DNA of 64,000 nucleotides from Paenibacillus glycanilyticus NBRC 16618. Its GTDB lineage: Bacteria; Bacillota; Bacilli; Paenibacillales; Paenibacillaceae. Shown here piece after piece: positions 59,353 through 64,000 of the stretch (position 1 is the stretch's first letter; every line of letters begins with the position of its first letter). The stretch is from the NCBI RefSeq assembly GCF_004000805.1, contig NZ_BILY01000003.1:62001-126000 (forward strand), given 5' to 3'. The notes under the pieces were generated by a model. The model was not told the DNA's origin. It made no database searches and saw nothing but the letters and a program-made list of their open reading frames with translations. Both the position numbers and the translations under genes were made by a program.

Positions 59353-59618
59353 CCTTTCAAATTCAGATACGCAAGCAATATTGCAGATGCCAGGCCAAGC
59401 AGAGAGGTAAATAAAGTTCTTTTAAGCCATGTCTGTGCGTTTTCAATGCCGTCAAGCCTGTGATGAGCTGAAGCCGCTGATTCATGCGCTTTTGTTGCCG
59501 TCTTGCTGATTCCTTGAATATCCTTGCTGAATTCGTTCAGGTTGTCTATTTTGACATTCAGCTTCCCAATCTCAACTAAAATTTCAGTGATTTGGCTTCT
59601 TGGCGTATCTTCAGGCAT
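59349..59618 (-). CDS. XhlA-like holin-associated protein
   Basis: 89 residues from the ATG at 59618, preceded by GAGGGGGCAAATC; a longer frame upstream crosses a terminator hairpin and is rejected. Coiled-coil start (QITEILVEIGKLNVKIDNLNEFSKDIQGISK) and one C-terminal transmembrane segment (LFTSLLGLASAILLAYL) are the XhlA pattern. It overlaps the holin gene by 4 bases. Confidence 0.75.
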   Translation of the reverse strand: MPEDTPRSQITEILVEIGKLNVKIDNLNEFSKDIQGISKTATKAHESAASAHHRLDGIENAQTWLKRTLFTSLLGLASAILLAYLNLKG

Positions 59619-59639
59619 GATTTGCCCCCTCAAATAAAA

Positions 59640-59668
59640 TAAGCCTACGGAAAATATCCGTAGGCTGA
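59640..59668 (-). terminator. Hairpin between tail and lysis genes
   Basis: AGCCTACGG (59642-59650) pairs with CCGTAGGCT (59658-59666), followed by TATTTTATTT on the minus strand. Possible terminator or processing site dividing tail and lysis transcripts. Confidence 0.8.
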
Positions 59669-59685
59669 ACCGGCTTGCTTTCCAC

Positions 59686-59871
59686 CTATACAGAAACAGG
59701 CATTGTTTCAATATCAGGGCGCTTTGCATAAACGTAAGCTAATACAGCTCCTTGGTCTACGCTATCTAAGTTATAAGAATTAATAATTTCATTCATATCA
59801 TTTTCGCCGCGTTCATATCGCGTAATGCACGCATTAGCGATAACACGAATTTTATAATCTGCCATTGCCAT
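59686..59871 (-). CDS. Small phage protein, XkdX-like position
   Basis: 61 residues (ADYKIRVIANACITRYERGENDMNEIINSYNLDSVDQGAVLAYVYAKRPD). Position between tail genes and lysis genes matches XkdX-type small proteins, but sequence alone does not prove the family. Ribosome binding site AAGGAGGTGACAAAC before the ATG at 59871. Confidence 0.55.
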   Translation of the reverse strand: MAMADYKIRVIANACITRYERGENDMNEIINSYNLDSVDQGAVLAYVYAKRPDIETMPVSV

Positions 59872-59886
59872 TGTTTGTCACCTCCT

Positions 59887-60066
59887 TTATGCGTTTAGAA
59901 GAATATCAGTAAGAACAAGTTCAACATCTGATAGCCTTGATTGTAGTTCTTCGTTTTTTGTTGCAAGATTCGTATTATCTTGTTCAAGCTGCTGAATCTT
60001 CTTTTCTTCTTCCGTCAGCGTATCAGTAACCGGCACCGTTTCCCCGCTTAGGTTTTTGTACTTCAT
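59887..60066 (-). CDS. 59-residue coiled-coil phage protein
   Basis: Short gene: MKYKNLSGETVPVTDTLTEE, then a coiled-coil (KKIQQLEQDNTNLATKNEELQ) and SDVELVLTDILLNA. ATG at 60066 overlaps the tail-fibre gene's TGA by 4 bases, showing translational coupling. Typical small protein after phage tail fibre genes. Confidence 0.7.
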   Translation of the reverse strand: MKYKNLSGETVPVTDTLTEEEKKIQQLEQDNTNLATKNEELQSRLSDVELVLTDILLNA

Positions 60067-62093
60067 TCCAGCGCCCCCGTTATCTCTGTAATGGTTGTAT
60101 CCTGATTCGTTGCGGTTCTAGTGAAGTTTAGTTTTAACGTGACGTTAGCCAATGCAGCCCCGTTAGGAACGACATAAGTAGACGTGTCCAGGGCCGTAAT
60201 AGCGTCAATGGTTTCAATTATCTTTGTCATACCCGCATAAACTTCCGCAGGCGTAGACGTTGCCGAAATTGTTGCCGTAACTGTTCCGGCCGGCGCGCTC
60301 AATCGTTTAATAAAAGCAGCTATGCCACGGATCGGCTTTGATTGGTTTTTTGCGTTATACCTAATGTCTACCTGTAGAACGTCCAAAGCAGACATATTAG
60401 CGAAATATCCATCATACGTGTTGTAAACAATATCGCCTTTCGGGTCTGTTCCAAAGTTGAAATAAAACTGCGTTGAAACGCCGCCGCCGTTGTAGTTCAT
60501 GGTTGTCGAAACGGTTGATGTATCCGTAAGAGTGAAGCGCCCAAAAGGGCCTGTACTAAAACGCGCTGACGCGTAAATATATAAGCTGTCCGGCGTGATA
60601 CAAAATGTTTGATAAATATTAGTACCGCTATCGCCCAATGTTTTATATAGCGTCCACGTTGTCCCGCTTATCTTGTAAACGTAAATGTATAACGCACTTC
60701 CGGCCGAGCCTGCCATTAAGCAAAAATATTGACCATCCTTCGAAAATGACTTTTGGCCGACATAGGTACTTGTACCTTGTAATAACACCGTGCTGGCTGG
60801 CTGTAAAGTGAATACGTCGCCGGACTGTCTATAAACGTTAACCCACGTTCCGTTAGAACTCATGGAACTTGAACTCCAATACGTAAACGTCACCCATTGT
60901 TCATCATATGACCAAACTAAGTTGATGAATGGCCCCGATACTGGTTGGGTGTTTACGGTACAAATTGTGGTCGGTATGTCACCGCTCAATTTGTACACGC
61001 GTAATTGATAGCCATTCATACACATTGCCACGTAAGTTCCCTTTGGAGAAAAGGCGATAACGTTGCTATAAACCCCTGATCCACTACTCGAAAAGTCCAT
61101 ACGGGTAATGTATTGGTAACTCGTATCCCCTATACGTTTGACAATTGTGATATATTGCGAATAACTGTCGCTGTTGCTTATGCCGTGAAGAATGTACAGA
61201 TAAACCCCGTCCGGCGAAATAACGAACCCTCTGTAATACGAACCGTTCGTTGGTGTTCCTGTGTTTGTCATGATGCTATAAGGAACCGTGAACAGCGTTT
61301 CGAATTTGTCTCCAAACCGTTTAAGCCAATTCCACCCGCCGCTATTTACATACTCAACAACATATTCTGCATCGTAAGAACAAGCAGAAGATACAGAATT
61401 ACCGCTTGTTCCCGGTGTTGCCGAGCCTGTAATTTTGCTGCCTGTTATGTTTGTAGCTGAGGTATCAACGGGTAAAAATCTTCTTGCTGTCTGAAATTTC
61501 ATAGCGTTTCTTGTTTTTGACATCCAAGAACGATAGATCAACGCGCCAGCAGTATAACTATTAGCCGTTCCTGGGCTGATTGTGATTGTATTGTTTGAGG
61601 GATCAACCGCCGTAATCACCCGCCGTTCTCTTGTTGATTCTGTCGTTCCGTGCTGTATAGTTACTTCTTGCCCGACAAGAAAGCGAGTGGAAAACTTATT
61701 GAGTAAAGGTATAACTGTTTGTCCCACGCTGATTGCAGCGGAGGAACTATTCCATGTCCGGTCAATTTCTAGCGCCGAACCTAGCGGGGAGTAAACCCCC
61801 GAAAAGTCATCAAAGAAGTAATCAGAAGCGCCGTCAACCTTGTCTTTCAATGTGCTAACCATCTTCAGCGCGGCAATTTCCCGTTCTGCTGCCCGTAGTA
61901 CATCCCAGGTTGCCCGTTCCTCAATGCCGTCTTCAATGTTGTTCATATTGGCCGCGTTCAGCGGTGTGCCCGCCTGCGTGACGGTGCCAGGGCTTTCGGT
62001 CAGCGTGACCAGTGTAGAAGTTTCGCTGGATTTTGCATAACGCCCAGGGAATTGAACGGAACGGTCAACCCATTGTTTTCTTACATATGCCAT
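60063..62093 (-). CDS. Phage tail/baseplate fibre protein with beta-propeller-like repeats
   Basis: 676 residues from the ATG at 62093 (AGGAGGATTAAAC upstream). The N-terminal 60 residues (RYAKSSETSTLVTLTESPGTVTQAGTPLNAANMNNIEDGIEE) match the start of Siphovirus tail/baseplate wedge proteins. Residues about 230-560 show repeated YISPDG-like blocks (SPDGVYLYILHG, SPKGTYVAMCMNG, SKDGQYFCLMAG, TPDSLYIYASAR), suggesting a WD40/propeller fold, and the end is beta-rich. It probably binds the host surface. It follows the neighbouring tail gene by about 14 bases. Confidence 0.7.
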   Translation of the reverse strand: MAYVRKQWVDRSVQFPGRYAKSSETSTLVTLTESPGTVTQAGTPLNAANMNNIEDGIEERATWDVLRAAEREIAALKMVSTLKDKVDGASDYFFDDFSGVYSPLGSALEIDRTWNSSSAAISVGQTVIPLLNKFSTRFLVGQEVTIQHGTTESTRERRVITAVDPSNNTITISPGTANSYTAGALIYRSWMSKTRNAMKFQTARRFLPVDTSATNITGSKITGSATPGTSGNSVSSACSYDAEYVVEYVNSGGWNWLKRFGDKFETLFTVPYSIMTNTGTPTNGSYYRGFVISPDGVYLYILHGISNSDSYSQYITIVKRIGDTSYQYITRMDFSSSGSGVYSNVIAFSPKGTYVAMCMNGYQLRVYKLSGDIPTTICTVNTQPVSGPFINLVWSYDEQWVTFTYWSSSSMSSNGTWVNVYRQSGDVFTLQPASTVLLQGTSTYVGQKSFSKDGQYFCLMAGSAGSALYIYVYKISGTTWTLYKTLGDSGTNIYQTFCITPDSLYIYASARFSTGPFGRFTLTDTSTVSTTMNYNGGGVSTQFYFNFGTDPKGDIVYNTYDGYFANMSALDVLQVDIRYNAKNQSKPIRGIAAFIKRLSAPAGTVTATISATSTPAEVYAGMTKIIETIDAITALDTSTYVVPNGAALANVTLKLNFTRTATNQDTTITEITGALE

Positions 62094-62107
62094 GTTTAAT
62101 CCTCCTG

Positions 62108-63637
62108 TTATCCGGCCCGTATCGCCCAGGTCTGCCCTGCCGAAATAGTACCGCAATAAATAAAGCCCTTTTCGACAGATGCAGCAGCGTCAAAAAGGGC
62201 TTGTATATCCGTTTGCCAACGGTTCGGATCGTCAAAACTAATCCGCTGTGTGCTGTCCCAGGTACGCCGCGGCCGGAAGCCTTCCGGCGTCGTTCCTAAT
62301 CCGTCACGTATGGAAACAAGAGCAGCTTCGAACCGGTTCAGCGAAGCGAACGTTTCAACCGTTGTTGTCGTCCGATTTGTTGTGAACGATAACGCCGGTA
62401 TGGTATAGCTGAGCGAATTCAGATAATTCGCCAGGTTCGCGGCGTTCTGTTCAATCGCGTTCATATCGGCAGCGTTCAGCTTGTCCGAGCTTGTCCAGGT
62501 CTTTGGCGCCGGTACATACCCCGAACCGTTACGATATGGGAACAGGGCTGCAAGGTTCTCGCCGGTATAGTCAGGATGCGCGTCAATAAGGTCATAGACG
62601 TCTTTGCTAATCTCGTACAGCCGCATTCCGTCAAAGTTCACATATTGGCCGGTTGTGCCGGACATGAAGCAATGACATGCAGCTGATTGGGCAACCGACA
62701 ATTCAGTTGGCGATAGCTTCAGGTATGACGTGCCGTAACCAGTTGTAGACGTTATTTTATTGCCTGTCTTTGATGGATAGCCGCTGCCGTTGTAATAATC
62801 GAAGTAAGCCCAGCCAGCGCTTCCGGTGCCGCATTTCACATCAACAAGCATGATATAGTATTTCGTTTTGTCGAATACATTGAAGATGCCACCCCAAAAC
62901 GCATTTGCTGAGTTGGAGGACGTTGCAATTGATAGCTTCAGAGAATTGTTTCCTTGTGTCTTTGTTGTGCTATCCAATGCAATTGCAGCTGAAGCCCCTG
63001 TTGCTAACCCGATTATGGTTTCAAAATTCCCCCGCGTGCCTAGCAAGTTATTCAGCGGGCCAATTACCGGCGGTTCCGTGTATGGAAACATAGCCGCAAG
63101 GTTGGCGCCGGAATAGGCCGGATCAACGTCAATCTTGTTATATGTCGCCTGATCAATCTCATAAACCCGCGCATTGTCGAATTGTGCCCAACAGGATGTT
63201 CCGAGCGCGCCCCAATTCGTTATCCGCATTTGAGCAGCTTCATCCTGCGCCGGCGTGTACTTGATATAATGCGTTTTGTTGTCCGGTGAAGATGTTGTTT
63301 TTGCCAGCTCCGCATTGCCGGCGCCGTTGATGATAAGAATGTTAGCCGGTGATATGCCGTCTGTCACAACGTCAACCAGGTAAATATAATACTTTCCGGC
63401 GAACAGTAGCGTTGTTGGTTGCGGCCGCTGCATGAATCGTTGGTTGTTGGTATCGGCTGCCGTTCCCGTGATGCGCTGCGCGTAGTTGTCGCCGCCCACG
63501 TTTTCCAATGTAGGCATAGAAGTGTTCCTTAGTCCAGACAAGCCATTCCAGCCCAGGGCATACACCCCGCTGCCGTTATACGTCCCGCCCTGGACATTGA
63601 AGTTCCCACTTGTTCCGAGCAAATTATATAAAGCCAT
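62108..63637 (-). CDS. Phage tail protein with duplicated carbohydrate-binding-like module
   Basis: 509 residues. Two tandem copies of a module (residues about 4-190 and 196-370), each beginning NLLGTxGNF and ending in YEIxxxxYxxIDxxPxYxGxNLAAxFPY. The modules resemble CBM-like beta-sandwich adhesion units. The tail TSSDKLNAADMNAIEQNAANLANYL resembles the start of the next fibre protein. Ribosome binding site AAAGGGGGTGCAGGGGG before ATG at 63637. Confidence 0.7.
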   Translation of the reverse strand: MALYNLLGTSGNFNVQGGTYNGSGVYALGWNGLSGLRNTSMPTLENVGGDNYAQRITGTAADTNNQRFMQRPQPTTLLFAGKYYIYLVDVVTDGISPANILIINGAGNAELAKTTSSPDNKTHYIKYTPAQDEAAQMRITNWGALGTSCWAQFDNARVYEIDQATYNKIDVDPAYSGANLAAMFPYTEPPVIGPLNNLLGTRGNFETIIGLATGASAAIALDSTTKTQGNNSLKLSIATSSNSANAFWGGIFNVFDKTKYYIMLVDVKCGTGSAGWAYFDYYNGSGYPSKTGNKITSTTGYGTSYLKLSPTELSVAQSAACHCFMSGTTGQYVNFDGMRLYEISKDVYDLIDAHPDYTGENLAALFPYRNGSGYVPAPKTWTSSDKLNAADMNAIEQNAANLANYLNSLSYTIPALSFTTNRTTTTVETFASLNRFEAALVSIRDGLGTTPEGFRPRRTWDSTQRISFDDPNRWQTDIQALFDAAASVEKGFIYCGTISAGQTWAIRAG

Positions 63638-63654
63638 CCCCCTGCACCCCCTTT

Positions 63655-64000
63655 CTAGCCCATCGCTTCCGTTTGCACTTGCAGATAACCTTGAAACGTC
63701 AACGTTTGCTTCGTGATATAGGCGTTGTTGTCCGTGCTGCTGAATGTCGATTCGATTGCAACCGCGTCTGACAGCTCATGCGCCGGATTTCCGCGCCAGT
63801 TGATTGAATACTTGTTACGGTATGCCTTTTGAGCTAGAAGCCAACCAGCAACCGCCTTGGCCTGCGCCTGCGTGTTTATTAAGGTGATTCCTTCCAGGCT
63901 GAGCGTGTCACCTATCGTAACCGTGGAATCAACCGCTGAAGCAATGGCCGATGTATTCAGGTCTGTCCAGTATGTGATGTCAACTTGCTTCGTTGATTTC
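63655..64000 (-). CDS. Phage tail/baseplate protein, C-terminal part
   Basis: Open from the window edge to TAG at 63655-63657. The visible 114 residues include GDTLSLEGITLINTQAQA and SINWRGNPAHELSDAVAI, ending TLTFQGYLQVQTEAMG. The GNPAxELxDxV pattern followed by a YITKQTLTFQG strand resembles C-termini of baseplate/tail-spike proteins. N-terminus and full size lie outside. Confidence 0.55.
   Translation of the reverse strand, partial: KSTKQVDITYWTDLNTSAIASAVDSTVTIGDTLSLEGITLINTQAQAKAVAGWLLAQKAYRNKYSINWRGNPAHELSDAVAIESTFSSTDNNAYITKQTLTFQGYLQVQTEAMG

Overview
The window looks like a chromosomal segment of a spore-forming, low-to-moderate GC Firmicute of the Paenibacillus type, carrying the left part of an integrated phage. 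The genus is an inference. It rests on Bacillus-like gene families (MrfA/MrfB, YneA/LexA/YnzC, a PdhABCD cluster, RNase Z, a YdjM-type membrane hydrolase), strong AGGAGG-type ribosome binding sites, TTG and GTG starts, and Bacillus-type LexA boxes (GAAC-N4-GTTC).

Positions 1-49,900 are host chromosome, mostly transcribed leftward. From left to right they hold: a partial aminoglycoside-phosphotransferase-like gene and a MOSC gene; an APC permease; a GNAT/ABC-ATPase pair; a small gene under tandem LexA boxes; topB; gltD; dfrA-thyA; a thioesterase; pdhABCD; an esterase; a tyrosine phosphatase/TRIC pair; thiN; a MutS2-like ATPase lacking the Smr domain, behind an elaborate leader; a metallo-hydrolase/GNAT pair; a nitrilase/GNAT pair; a two-component system; a Ser/Thr kinase fused to a ParA-like domain; an FtsJ-like methyltransferase; a DNA-repair operon (mrfA, mrfB, HAD, fpg/nei, AP endonuclease, small receiver-like protein); a YdjM-type hydrolase; RNase Z; metH divergent from mtnD; a HAD gene; and the ynzC/yneA/lexA block with five LexA boxes.

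At 49,918-49,964, next to lexA, lies only the last ~15 codons of glnA (glutamine synthetase) with its terminator. Everything to the right is foreign, so this looks like the attachment-site junction of a prophage inserted in the 3' end of glnA. The first ~8 kb inside the prophage (50.2-58.3 kb) is an AT-rich accessory zone: a protein with a HEPN-like R-x4-H motif, two HNH nucleases (one with an MrcB/DUF3578 domain), an ATP-dependent DNA ligase, a LexA-boxed winged-helix gene pair, a 30-residue peptide gene behind a tRNA T-arm-like sequence, a membrane coiled-coil protein and a PIN-like protein. From 58.3 kb to the window end come lysis genes (GH25 endolysin, holin, XhlA-like protein) and then tail/baseplate genes, all leftward. 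The integrase, if intact, should lie beyond the right edge.

The recurring theme is DNA damage. LexA-type boxes sit in or next to promoter spacers at lexA, yneA, the 5.7 kb small gene and the prophage pair at 53.8 kb, and a one-mismatch version precedes mrfA. The other region I rate highly is the 25.1-25.5 kb leader: promoter with inverted repeat, two small ORFs and two intrinsic terminators, ending directly in front of the Smr-less MutS2-like gene.
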